From: JBLIRR01 sp049472395
GTDB taxonomy: Bacteria > SZUA-182 > DTGQ01 > JBLIRR01
Reading direction: 5' to 3'
DNA: 64,000 nucleotides
NCBI GenBank assembly: GCA_049472395.1
Contig: JBLIRR010000009.1
Coordinates: 124,001-188,000, forward strand
Below the pieces are notes generated by a model. It was not told where the DNA came from, searched no databases, and saw only the letters and a program-made list of their open reading frames with translations. The translations under genes and the position numbers were made by a program. Each line of letters opens with the position of its first letter. Positions within the stretch are counted from its first letter, which is position 1. Of this stretch, positions 34,622 to 43,570 are shown in pieces.

Positions 34622-36583
34622 ATGAACATATTGTTGAGAGAAAAGCCATTTATCTTAATTGCCATTCTTCTTATTGTCATGAATATAATGACACTGCGCA
34701 CATATATATGTAAAGCGTGTGTGCGTGTCACAGGGATAAGCAATCCTGATGAGTATGCAATTCAAAAGGTCATTAAGGGATCAATTCAAGAAGGGCTCGA
34801 AGCGCTGATAGAAAAGCCGGAAGAAGAGAGCCCTGTTCAGAAGTATTTAGACAAAGCAGAGGAATTGATTGCAGAAGATGATATTGAGGCTGCATTTGAG
34901 CAATATAATATCGCCTATAAAATAGAGCCTTTTCATCCGGGGCTCAATGCGATCTTTGCCTTTATTTCAGCAACACAGGATTATGAAATGAAGGCGAAAG
35001 AATATATTGATATTGCTTTATCTAACTTATTTTATATAGATGATGACCGCAGGCTTTCATTTTACTGGTATATATTGGCCTTAGCATACGAGCGGCTCTA
35101 TCAGAAAAAGGAAGCAAAAATAACCTTGGATTTAGCCTTTAGAAATCTTACTACATCGTCAGAAAAATATGGCAGTATATTATCGGAGGGATTGGAGTTA
35201 TATGAGGAACTTGGCTATCCCCTTGGGTGTTATAACATTATGAAAGAACAAGCTCAGAAGTCTCCTGAAATATTTGAAGAATGCGCAGCTGCAGCATTTC
35301 AATATTCGGAAACTAAACGGGAACAAATCGCCGAGACATACCTCACCCTTCCGGACGATTATAAAACAGACCTTGAAAAAAGGCGAATATTAGCAACCTG
35401 GTATATGGATGTCCATCAAGAAAAAAAGGCTCTCACACTCCTATATGAGAATCTGTTATCCACGGAAACGCCTGATCCTGAAGACATAAAGCAATATAAT
35501 AATTATTGGTATTTAGCCGTAATCGATCAATACGAACAAGAATTCGATGACAAAGATATGGTCGAAAAACAACTCTATCTGCTTGCTTCAAAACATCCGG
35601 AAATTGTAGATTTTCGGTTACAACTTGCCAGTCTTTTTCATGAAACAGGAGAAAATGAAAAGGCATGTATGGAATATAAGAAGATACTTTATATGGATCC
35701 GAATAATTTCGATGTATTACACCAGTTAGGCAAATTAGAATATAAAGTGGGGCATTGCACTGAGGCTATAAAATATCTATCCCAGTATGAATGTTCTTCA
35801 AAGGAATGTCTGGAATTAGTCTACTATTTGGCAAAAGCGTATGAATGTAATTATGACATTGATAATGCATTGGCATCATGGGAGAAATTAAAAGCCTTGA
35901 ATTATCCCTCCATCAGTGAATATGAAATCAATTCTGACTCAAATACGCCTTTGATAGAAAAAGTAAAGGAATTTTTAATGTCCCTCAGAACACAAATTGA
36001 GTCTGAAAGGGAGAAGACCTATTTTGCTGAAGCAAATGATCGAATATCGAGGCTTAGAGCATACTCCAAGAAGTCATATCGACGCATCCCTCTCAATCTT
36101 AAGGACGCAATGCATGGAATTTTAGATATTCTCTCAACATATAATAAGGCAAATAAGATGAGAATTAATGGAATGAAAGAGACTATCTGTAATTATGAAG
36201 CTTTTCATAATAATCCTCTTTTTGGGGCATACAATGCGTCAACAGATATATATCTGGCTGAACTCATATATCATGATTGCTTATCCAAGGCTTTTTTAAT
36301 AAGCAATATTCATCAAATAAAAAAGGCACGCTATTTAATTATTGAAGCGACAAACATGGCGGCAGAGGGTATTTCATTATTTGCTGAAGGCTATTATATT
36401 AAGGAAATTAATTATGAAAAGCAATTTGAAAAGGGCGAAGGATTGATAAAAGAAGCGGATAAGAAAATTGTAAAGGCATGCAAACTCTTACTTCCGCTGG
36501 TGAGACAATATTTTTTAGATTTTACTTTCGATATCGAACGGGAGATTAACTCTTACATTGATTATTATTCACATTTTGATTAA
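34622..36583 (+). CDS. Membrane-anchored TPR protein
   Basis: 653 residues. An N-terminal membrane segment (FILIAILLIVMNIMTLRTYI) is followed by a periplasmic or cytoplasmic helical array. TPR units are visible at ~70-170 (AFEQYNIAYKIEPFHPGLNA) and ~330-430 (ACMEYKKILYMDPNNFDVLH; EAIKYLSQYE), and the C-terminal 230 residues are helical with no recognised domain. It probably acts as an assembly or interaction factor. It stands alone between a DUF2279-like gene and miaA and overlaps miaA convergently by 38 bases. Confidence 0.75.
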   Translation: MNILLREKPFILIAILLIVMNIMTLRTYICKACVRVTGISNPDEYAIQKVIKGSIQEGLEALIEKPEEESPVQKYLDKAEELIAEDDIEAAFEQYNIAYKIEPFHPGLNAIFAFISATQDYEMKAKEYIDIALSNLFYIDDDRRLSFYWYILALAYERLYQKKEAKITLDLAFRNLTTSSEKYGSILSEGLELYEELGYPLGCYNIMKEQAQKSPEIFEECAAAAFQYSETKREQIAETYLTLPDDYKTDLEKRRILATWYMDVHQEKKALTLLYENLLSTETPDPEDIKQYNNYWYLAVIDQYEQEFDDKDMVEKQLYLLASKHPEIVDFRLQLASLFHETGENEKACMEYKKILYMDPNNFDVLHQLGKLEYKVGHCTEAIKYLSQYECSSKECLELVYYLAKAYECNYDIDNALASWEKLKALNYPSISEYEINSDSNTPLIEKVKEFLMSLRTQIESEREKTYFAEANDRISRLRAYSKKSYRRIPLNLKDAMHGILDILSTYNKANKMRINGMKETICNYEAFHNNPLFGAYNASTDIYLAELIYHDCLSKAFLISNIHQIKKARYLIIEATNMAAEGISLFAEGYYIKEINYEKQFEKGEGLIKEADKKIVKACKLLLPLVRQYFLDFTFDIEREINSYIDYYSHFD

Positions 36584-37505
36584 TGATTTTCTCGATTATG
36601 TCGGCAATCTGTGATGGCGACGTACTCTCTGTCATGTGTATAATTTGAGCCTTCCTTTCTTGTCGAAACCAGGTCATTTGCCGTTTTGCATAATGTCTCG
36701 TGTCCCTCTTTATAAGAGAGACAGCGATAGTGAGCGAAGTTTTATCCTCGCAATGCTGGGTAAGTATTCTATATCCAAGGCTTTGCATACCAGGATCATC
36801 TTTTGTATATCCCTTCCTGAGCAAATGCTTTACTTCGTCAAGAAATCCTTGCTTCATCATGGAATCAACTCTCTGTTCTATTCGCCTATACAATTGTTCC
36901 CGAGGCGGATGAAGGAGAAAGATGAGAGTCGGTCTTAAGGGTTTATATGGATTATGTTGTGTGTGAAGAGATGAAATAGTCTCGCCAGTTGTATAATATA
37001 CCTCAAGTGCACGCATGATTCTTTGTTTATCATTGTGGTGGATATGCGCAGCTGTTTTTGGATCTATAGTTTTAAGTTCCTGAAAGAGTGAATAAACTCC
37101 CTTTTCTGCAATAATCTTTTTAAGGGTGGCTTTTATTGAGGCATTGCTTGGAGGCCCTGAGAATAGGCCATATACTGCCGCTCGGATGTACAGGCCTGTC
37201 CCCCCCACCATGAGGGGAATTTTTTGGTGCTTCCGCAATGATTCAATAATAGGGAGTGAGTCTTTTTGAAATTGACCGGCATTGTATGACTGGTCAGGCT
37301 CAATAATATCAATGAAGTGATGCCTGACCAGATTTCTTTCGTGCTCTCCTGGTTTTGCCGTGCCAATATCCATATATTTATATATCTGGCGTGAATCAGC
37401 GCTGATAATCTCGCTCTTTAACTTTTGGGCTAAAATGAGGCCTGCTTCCGATTTACCACTCGCTGTCGGACCGCATATAACCACCAATGGAATATCTATG
37501 GGCAT
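36546..37505 (-). CDS. miaA: tRNA dimethylallyltransferase
   Basis: 319 residues, full length. P-loop GPTASGKSE (residues ~11-19), SADSRQIYKYMDIGTAKPG, HHFIDIIEPDQSYNAGQF, VGGTGLYIRAAVYG and the C-terminal DTRHYAKRQMTWFR are all diagnostic. It isoprenylates A37 of tRNAs reading UNN codons. It is the third gene of the kinase-regulator-miaA unit, 10 bases after the regulator. Confidence 0.95.
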   Translation of the reverse strand: MPIDIPLVVICGPTASGKSEAGLILAQKLKSEIISADSRQIYKYMDIGTAKPGEHERNLVRHHFIDIIEPDQSYNAGQFQKDSLPIIESLRKHQKIPLMVGGTGLYIRAAVYGLFSGPPSNASIKATLKKIIAEKGVYSLFQELKTIDPKTAAHIHHNDKQRIMRALEVYYTTGETISSLHTQHNPYKPLRPTLIFLLHPPREQLYRRIEQRVDSMMKQGFLDEVKHLLRKGYTKDDPGMQSLGYRILTQHCEDKTSLTIAVSLIKRDTRHYAKRQMTWFRQERKAQIIHMTESTSPSQIADIIEKIINQNVNNNQCKS

Positions 37506-37515
37506 GGATTAATAA

Positions 37516-37941
37516 TTAATGCATATAATTCCCGAGTTCTTGGATCTTTTGATGAAAATCATTATATTTAATAGGTTTAATAGTATATGAAGCACATCCG
37601 AGACTGTAACACATGGCAACAGTATGTGGATCATCTCTTGTAGAAAAAATATTTACCGGGATATTATTAACAGTGGGATCAGTCTTTATTTGACGTAATA
37701 CCTCAATCCCATCCATATAAGGCATTTGCAGATCCAGTATGAGGATTAGCGGATGCTCATGAAGATGATGAGCATATTTCCCCCTGCAATAAATATAGTC
37801 TAAGGCTTCAAGTCCCTCTTTAATATGGACAATGTTATGCTGGATACCCTTCCGCTTAAAATTTCTTTTTATTAATACTGCATGCCCCTCGTTATCTTCA
37901 ATAATGACTATAGTTTTCTTTTTTTCATTTTCCATAGCCAT
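37516..37941 (-). CDS. Rcp1-type response regulator
   Basis: 141 residues from ATG 37941; the longer upstream reading overlaps the kinase and is unlikely. A receiver domain with IVIIEDNEGHAVLI, phosphoacceptor Asp in ILILDLQMPYMDG, switch Thr in IFSTRDD and Lys in YTIKPI. The long alpha4 loop (CRGKYAHHLHEHP) is characteristic of the Rcp1 group of single-domain regulators that pair with phytochrome-like and CHASE/PAS kinases. It lies 28 bases behind the kinase gene and is surely its partner. Confidence 0.88.
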   Translation of the reverse strand: MAMENEKKKTIVIIEDNEGHAVLIKRNFKRKGIQHNIVHIKEGLEALDYIYCRGKYAHHLHEHPLILILDLQMPYMDGIEVLRQIKTDPTVNNIPVNIFSTRDDPHTVAMCYSLGCASYTIKPIKYNDFHQKIQELGNYMH

Positions 37942-37969
37942 CCCCGTCCCCCTTTTTATGGTAGATTGT

Positions 37970-39589
37970 TTAAGAAGGCAAAGAGAAAAAAAATTTGCTT
38001 CCAATATTTTCCTCTGATTCTACCCATATCTGTCCTCCGTGCTTTTCCAGTATATTATATACTATGGATAATCCAACTCCCTCACCAGGACAGATATCAG
38101 GCTCCAACCGTTGAAATACCTGAAATATCTTTTTTTGGTATTTTTTGGCAATGCCTATACCATTATCCTCAACGCAGAATATCACCTCCTTTCCTTTTTG
38201 TTCTCCGGTAATACGAATAACTCCCGGCCGTCGTGGATGTAAATAATGTAGTGCGTTACCCACTAGATTCGAAAAAACCTGGTTTATCTGATTTTCGTCG
38301 CCGCGCACAGAAGGAAGATTCCCCACTTTTATCTTCGTTTTGGTGTTTTTAATTTCTGTACCAAAATTTGATTTCACATTGAGAATGATTTGATTAACAT
38401 CCAGCTCTTTAATATTTATTTCTTCTTGTTTTAGGCGAGATAGTTTAAGCAGTGAATTTACAAGGTCTTCCATCTTAGAAGTTGCTGAATTGATAAAATG
38501 GAGGCATTCCGGCATATCTTCCCAATAAAGAGTATAAATTTCTTCCCGTATAGCCTTCGATACCTTTATTTTATTAAATATTTTACCGAGCTCTTGAATA
38601 TTTTCTTCAAGTTCTGCGGTAAAGCCTTTAAGATTTATGAGAGGGCTGCGAAGATCATGAGTGGTTATATACACAAAATCCTCCAACTCTTTATTTTTTT
38701 CTTTAATTTCCCGATAGAGTTTCTTTAATTTTTCTTGAGACTGCTTAAGGTCTGTTATATCTTTAAAGGATTCAGCCACAGCGATGGGTCGATTGTTTTC
38801 ATCATAAATACAACTTGCATTCAAAATGCAATAGGCTTTCGTGCCATCCGTGCGGATTCTCTCTGTCTCCTCCTCAATCCGTTCTACTTTTCCGGATAGC
38901 AGTTTTTTTAAATTGCAATGAGGGGTATCGCACGCAGGAGTAGTGAATACTTCATAACATTTTTTATGGAGACACTCATCACTGCGAACGAGGGCCAAAT
39001 CCTCAAATGTTTTATTAATGCTTATTATATTAAAATCCTTATCAATGATTCTAATGCCTTCGCCAGATATGGAATATATCTGATCAATTTCTTGTCGAGC
39101 ACGTGTGAGTTCTTTTTCTAATCTTTTATATTTATTGGATTCAATCAAGAATTGATCGAGGAGAGCATTAAAGTTTCTCTCGAATCGCTCCATGGAGAAA
39201 TTGTTGTATTTCTTTAAACCTTTCTCTGATGTAACGAGTTTATTTATTTTATTATCAACGTGCAGAAGCGGACGAAGCAGTATGCGATAAAGTGTTGGGC
39301 TCAAAAGGATGATAAGAATTACCATACCAAGGTTGATGAGAAAAAAAGATACACCTAAGAAAATATATGTACGGGCTATTTGCCTGTCAATTTTTGTATA
39401 GGGGCTCTTCACTGCGTCCGAGAGTTTTATTGTCGGCTCGGTATGATGAATTATATCTAATTGAGTATGAATAGTCTGACTAATATTCTTTAATTCGAAT
39501 ATAAATAAACAAAGCATTATTCCTATAACACATAAAGGAATAATAATTATTATCAGGGCCAGTTTGTGATTATTGTCATTAAAAGCCAT
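37970..39589 (-). CDS. Membrane sensor histidine kinase with PAS domain
   Basis: 539 residues. Two membrane segments (~8-28 and ~78-98) bracket a short periplasmic sensor of about 50 residues. A HAMP-like helix, then a PAS domain (~175-290: ISGEGIRIIDKDFNIISIN) with a PAC motif (PIAVAESFKDITD) follow. It contains an unusual CDTPHCNLKKLL Cys pair that might bind a cofactor. HisKA has the H box YITTHDLRSPLINL, and the HATPase has NQVFSNLVGNALHYL, VEDNGIGIA and GEGVGLSIVYNIL. It signals to the Rcp1-type regulator next door. Confidence 0.9.
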   Translation of the reverse strand: MAFNDNNHKLALIIIIIPLCVIGIMLCLFIFELKNISQTIHTQLDIIHHTEPTIKLSDAVKSPYTKIDRQIARTYIFLGVSFFLINLGMVILIILLSPTLYRILLRPLLHVDNKINKLVTSEKGLKKYNNFSMERFERNFNALLDQFLIESNKYKRLEKELTRARQEIDQIYSISGEGIRIIDKDFNIISINKTFEDLALVRSDECLHKKCYEVFTTPACDTPHCNLKKLLSGKVERIEEETERIRTDGTKAYCILNASCIYDENNRPIAVAESFKDITDLKQSQEKLKKLYREIKEKNKELEDFVYITTHDLRSPLINLKGFTAELEENIQELGKIFNKIKVSKAIREEIYTLYWEDMPECLHFINSATSKMEDLVNSLLKLSRLKQEEINIKELDVNQIILNVKSNFGTEIKNTKTKIKVGNLPSVRGDENQINQVFSNLVGNALHYLHPRRPGVIRITGEQKGKEVIFCVEDNGIGIAKKYQKKIFQVFQRLEPDICPGEGVGLSIVYNILEKHGGQIWVESEENIGSKFFFSLPS

Positions 39590-39753
39590 TAATACAGATT
39601 TTCCTCACCCCTCGTCCAGAACCGGCATGGCTCAGGTTCTTTTCAAAGATATCTTGCACTGATAATCTCTCTAAACTTAACTCGATCGGTAAGCATTAAT
39701 AAAGATTATAGTCAAAATATACTATCAGAACTCATTAAAATAAGCAAATATTT

Positions 39754-41316
39754 TTAATTAAGCACTTCTTTAGTGTTCTTAAGTTGCCTCATGGCTTCAG
39801 GGATGAACGCTATTAAATCTGTCGCCAGTAAGGATGGTTCTCCCTTTACTTGTGCTGCAAGGTCTCCGGCAAGACCATGGAGAAAAACTCCACTCAATAT
39901 TGCATCCTGGGGGGATAGTCCCTGAGAAAGAAATCCGGTAATCATGCCGGTCAATACATCGCCCATCCCTCCTGACGCCATGCCGGGATTGCCGGTAGGA
40001 TTGACCATGATCTTTCCGTCAGGGGTCGCAATCAAGGTACGATATCCCTTAAGAGCGACAAATATTTTGTATTTTTTACTGAAGTTGTTGAGGATTTCAA
40101 GACGCTCGTGCATTAGTTCTGAAACGCCTATTCCCAGAAGACGAGCCATTTCTCCCGGATGTGGTGTCAGGATGGGGACTGCTTTGGCCCCCGAGAATAC
40201 ATCCAGTTGATTGACCAGACAATTGAGCCCATCTGCATCAATTACCATAGGTTTATGGAGGGTTTTGAGTATCTCTGTCACAAGTTCTTTGGTTCTTGAA
40301 TGCGTGGAAATACCTGGCCCCAGTCCCACGGCTGATATGGAGGGGATAATTTTTTCAATTAAAGGCCATGCATATTCTGAGAGGGTACCTTCTTCTGTTT
40401 CAGGGAGAGGAAGCGTCATAGCCTCGCTCAGTTTTGCAGCGAGAATGTAAGAGAGACTTTCTGGATGTGCGACCGTTACAAGGCCGGCGCCTGTCCGTAG
40501 AGCTCCTTGCGCAGCAAGATATGCTGCTCCTGATTTTCCCTTGGAGCCTGCAATTATTAAGCAATGGCCATAGGTTCCCTTATGGGTAAAGGGATCACGA
40601 TCCTTAAAGAGTTGTGATATACGGGTCGCTTCAACAAGTTCTAAAGAATCGCTGCTTTTTTGAGAGACTATGTGGGGGATGCTGATGTCGACAATTCTCA
40701 CTTTGCCAACCCTTTGCATGGCTGGCGGAAGGATATGAGAAATTTTAGGAAGAGCGAAGGTTACTGTCATATCAGCGCACACTGATGGTTCAAAGACAGC
40801 AGGGCTGTCAGCTGAAAGACCAGAGGGGATATCAACCGAAATAATTGGTTTATTCAGGGAGTTTAAAGCTTCTATTATCTGTCCGAGAAAGCCTCTCACC
40901 GGTGGTTGAAATCCAGTACCAACGAGAGCGTCAACAATTATATGATCTTCTTTGATTCTCTCTAAAAGGGATGACAGATCTTCCCTGACTATATAAGGTG
41001 TATGGCCCATTTTATATAAAATGTCAAGGTTTATTTTCGCATCCCCTTTTATTCGTTCAGGATCTGCACATAAAAAGAGATCCACACTTATTCCGCGGTT
41101 AATAAGATGTCGCCCAATGACAAAACCATCACCTCCATTGTTCCCTCCTCCACAGCAGATGCCAATCCGTTTTCCTTGAAGATGGCCATATTCTGCGTAC
41201 ATGTGCTCTACAACGCCAACCCCGGCATTTTCCATAAGCACTACCCCAGGGATGCCTATATTTTTTATTGTTTCTTTATCCATATACGCCATCTGATGGC
41301 CGGTTACAATCTGCAT
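39754..41316 (-). CDS. nnrD: Bifunctional NAD(P)HX epimerase / ADP-dependent NAD(P)HX dehydratase
   Basis: 520 residues. N-terminal half (1-215) is the YjeF_N epimerase: MENAGVGVVEHM, GICCGGGNNGGDGFVIGRHL and VSVDIPSGLSAD. The C-terminal half is the ribokinase-like dehydratase: HKGTYGHCLIIAGSKGKSGA, VIDADGLNC, LTPHPGEMARLL and GNPGMASGGMGDVLTGMI. The enzyme repairs hydrated NAD(P)H. Third gene of the rpsT-Mut7-C-nnr unit, with a 1-base gap to Mut7-C. Confidence 0.95.
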   Translation of the reverse strand: MQIVTGHQMAYMDKETIKNIGIPGVVLMENAGVGVVEHMYAEYGHLQGKRIGICCGGGNNGGDGFVIGRHLINRGISVDLFLCADPERIKGDAKINLDILYKMGHTPYIVREDLSSLLERIKEDHIIVDALVGTGFQPPVRGFLGQIIEALNSLNKPIISVDIPSGLSADSPAVFEPSVCADMTVTFALPKISHILPPAMQRVGKVRIVDISIPHIVSQKSSDSLELVEATRISQLFKDRDPFTHKGTYGHCLIIAGSKGKSGAAYLAAQGALRTGAGLVTVAHPESLSYILAAKLSEAMTLPLPETEEGTLSEYAWPLIEKIIPSISAVGLGPGISTHSRTKELVTEILKTLHKPMVIDADGLNCLVNQLDVFSGAKAVPILTPHPGEMARLLGIGVSELMHERLEILNNFSKKYKIFVALKGYRTLIATPDGKIMVNPTGNPGMASGGMGDVLTGMITGFLSQGLSPQDAILSGVFLHGLAGDLAAQVKGEPSLLATDLIAFIPEAMRQLKNTKEVLN

Positions 41317-41317
41317 A

Positions 41318-41788
41318 TTAGCTCTCCTTTCTCCAAAAAGATTTTATTTCATTTTCCATTTGAAAATAATGTGTTCCTGGCCAGTAAATACGCTTGCATT
41401 GAGTACATTGATAAAAATTACGTTGGATTTGAAATACATATTCGGGTATCCTGCTCTCTATCTTTTCTTTTTTTATGGGACTTAAAGGAATATTGCATTC
41501 GACACACCGGCTGAGAAAAATATTTTCCTGGAAATGTAATCCGAGCTCCTGGACTACTTGACGGATTTGTAACCGGAAATGATCGTCTTTTATAAATAGA
41601 GCTCTTCTGGTACCAATATTTTTATAGAGCCTTGTATTTCTGGTAAGGATAATTATTTCTGAGGTGAGAGTACGATCTGTCTGAATGTCTGCCCATTTAA
41701 TTCCTGTTTTCGAGTAAACTGCATCATATCCTAATATACGAAGCCACCGGGCAAGACGGCCCAGCATATTATCTACATAAAATTTCAT
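41318..41788 (-). CDS. Mut7-C RNase-domain protein with zinc ribbon
   Basis: 156 residues. The N-terminal Mut7-C (PIN-like) domain has MLGRLARWLRILGYDAVYSK, with acidic residues in DNMLG, IQTD and KDDH. The C-terminal zinc ribbon has CVECNIPL and CTQCKRIYWPGTHY. The family is a predicted nuclease; its RNA substrate is unknown. Being between rpsT and the NAD(P)HX repair gene, it is probably a housekeeping RNA enzyme (inference). Confidence 0.85.
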   Translation of the reverse strand: MKFYVDNMLGRLARWLRILGYDAVYSKTGIKWADIQTDRTLTSEIIILTRNTRLYKNIGTRRALFIKDDHFRLQIRQVVQELGLHFQENIFLSRCVECNIPLSPIKKEKIESRIPEYVFQIQRNFYQCTQCKRIYWPGTHYFQMENEIKSFWRKES

Positions 41789-41797
41789 TGAAAACAG

Positions 41798-42088
41798 CTA
41801 GGCAGCGGTTTCCTTTTTGTCTTGAGCACCTAATGGTGCGATCTTTCGAGAAAGGCGTGATTTTTCTCTCGCTGCCTTATTTTTATGGATGATTTTTTTT
41901 TGTGCCGCTTTATCAATCTTGGAGACTACTATTTTAAAAAGGTTCTGTGCTTCTTCGATATTTTTTTCTTTAATTAATTCTCCCAGTTTCTTTGTCGTTG
42001 TCTTAAGTTGGCTTTTCAAACTTCTATTTCTTAAATTTCTTTTTTTATCTTGACGCACGCTTTTTTTAGGTGACGCATGTTGAGGCAT
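41798..42088 (-). CDS. rpsT: 30S ribosomal protein S20
   Basis: 96 residues, basic and helical, with SVRQDKKRNLRNRSLKSQL, KIDKAAQKKIIHKNKAAREK and SRLSRKI, the S20 signature. It binds 16S rRNA and helps 30S assembly. It has a consensus promoter (42142-42171), aaaggag before the ATG, and leads an operon with Mut7-C and nnrD. Confidence 0.95.
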   Translation of the reverse strand: MPQHASPKKSVRQDKKRNLRNRSLKSQLKTTTKKLGELIKEKNIEEAQNLFKIVVSKIDKAAQKKIIHKNKAAREKSRLSRKIAPLGAQDKKETAA

Positions 42089-42141
42089 ATAGAACTCCTT
42101 TAATAATTGCTTTCAATTTTTATTCTTTATTAATGATGTAT

Positions 42142-42171
42142 ACTATAGCAAAATATATCATACTATGTCAA
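42142..42171 (-). promoter_or_regulatory. Sigma-70 promoter of rpsT
   Basis: TTGACA (42171-42166) and TATAGT (42147-42142) on the minus strand, 18 bases apart, ~55 bases before the rpsT start codon. A short palindromic element (42189-42254) has its target duplication 8 bases upstream of the -35. Confidence 0.75.
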
Positions 42172-42188
42172 GATCATTGTAATTACTA

Positions 42189-42254
42189 TAGCAATTCTAA
42201 TTTTAGGCACATAACATGTGGCGAGGAATTTAACAGTCAAAATTAGAATTGCTG
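42189..42254. mobile_element. Deletion derivative of the palindromic element (66 bp)
   Basis: Only the ends remain: TAGCAATTCTAATTTTAGGC on the left and GTCAAAATTAGAATTGCTG on the right, with ~27 unrelated bases between. The flanks TAATTACTA (42180-42188) and TAATTATTA (42255-42263) match at 8 of 9 positions. It lies just upstream of the rpsT promoter. Confidence 0.7.
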
Positions 42255-42334
42255 TAATTATTAATAAGGGGGCAGTAAGAATTGTTAGAGATGATATTTT
42301 ATGGTAAAATTTTACGACACCGAAGGGTACACAG

Positions 42335-43456
42335 ATGAATGTATTACATATAATAAATGTTCGTTGGTATAATGCGACTGCCTGGTATGCGGTAAATTTG
42401 GCTCGCCTCCAGCAGAGTAATGGCGAAAACGTATGGCTTGTGGGACAGGGGCCTCATAGTCCCTCAGCAAAGAAGGCGATGGAGTATGGCATCACTGTTG
42501 TGAATAATATTTATCTTAACACATACAATCCCATAACCTTATGGTTGGCATTTTGGCGATTGAAAAAGTTAATAACTCGCGAAAAAATTGATATTGTGAA
42601 TGCTCATCGTGGAGAAGGATTCTTTCTCATGGTGTTGGCCGCTTTTTTTTCACCCCACAAGGTCAAGATTGTTCGTACCCGTGGAGATATCAGGTATCCC
42701 AAAAAATCATTCCTCAATAAAATACTCTATAAATATTTTGTGGATCTTCATATCGTGACTGGAATTTTTATGAAAAAATATTTTATAGAAAAATTGTCTC
42801 TTCCTCCTGAAAAGATAAAGATTATTTATGGAGGCGTGGATGCTGATATATTTAAACCATTCCCTGAAGCTCGATCCACAATATTAAAAAAGTATAGATT
42901 ACAGAATACGAGCATTTTAATTGGCATTGTGGCCCGCCTTGCTGCAGTGAAAGGACATACGGTGCTTCTTGATGCTTTTCAGAGTCTTTCCTTGAAATAT
43001 CCGGCAGCTCGCCTTTTCCTTATAGGAGGCGAACGGGAAATCACGGTCCAGGATTTACGCAGAAGGGCCCATAGTCTGGGTATCGGAGATAAAGTGATAG
43101 TAACCGGCTATGTAGATGACATTGTGCCGTATATGGCCTCTTTTGATCTGGGGATTATTAGCTCCAGGGGGAGTGAGGCTGTATGCAGAGTTTTGATGGA
43201 AATGATGTCCGTGGGTATTCCCGTAATCGCTACGAAAGTGGGTTCTTTGCCTGAAATCATTGAGGAAGACACAGGGATTATTGTTGAGCCTGATAATTCG
43301 ATGGCATTGGCGCAGGCTATGGATATGGCTCTCAAGAACGTATCGTGGAGGGAAAAAGCAGGGGAGGTTTCTCGAAAAAAAATTTTAGAAGCCCTTTCTA
43401 ATCAGGTCTTTGTACAAAAAAGTCACGATGTGTATCAGGAGCTTTTTGCAATATAA
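42335..43456 (+). CDS. Glycosyltransferase family 4-type (GT-B fold)
   Basis: 373 residues. The N-terminal domain has the acceptor region INVRWYNATAWYAVNLARL; the C-terminal nucleotide-sugar domain contains ILIGIVARLAAVKGHTVLL, FLIGGEREI, and the retaining EX7E motif GSEAVCRVLMEMMSVGIP. It adds a sugar to a lipid or glycan acceptor at the cytoplasmic side of the membrane, probably in LPS or capsule assembly. It is a single gene with no polysaccharide cluster around it, so the acceptor cannot be named. Confidence 0.88.
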   Translation: MNVLHIINVRWYNATAWYAVNLARLQQSNGENVWLVGQGPHSPSAKKAMEYGITVVNNIYLNTYNPITLWLAFWRLKKLITREKIDIVNAHRGEGFFLMVLAAFFSPHKVKIVRTRGDIRYPKKSFLNKILYKYFVDLHIVTGIFMKKYFIEKLSLPPEKIKIIYGGVDADIFKPFPEARSTILKKYRLQNTSILIGIVARLAAVKGHTVLLDAFQSLSLKYPAARLFLIGGEREITVQDLRRRAHSLGIGDKVIVTGYVDDIVPYMASFDLGIISSRGSEAVCRVLMEMMSVGIPVIATKVGSLPEIIEEDTGIIVEPDNSMALAQAMDMALKNVSWREKAGEVSRKKILEALSNQVFVQKSHDVYQELFAI

Positions 43457-43570
43457 CTTCATTTTGATTATAATTAATACTAGTTAAAATTTGAAAGGAG
43501 CCGAATAGAAGATAAATAAAACCTTATTACTCACAATTGAATTGAAAAATAAACTTGATGATGTGGAAAG

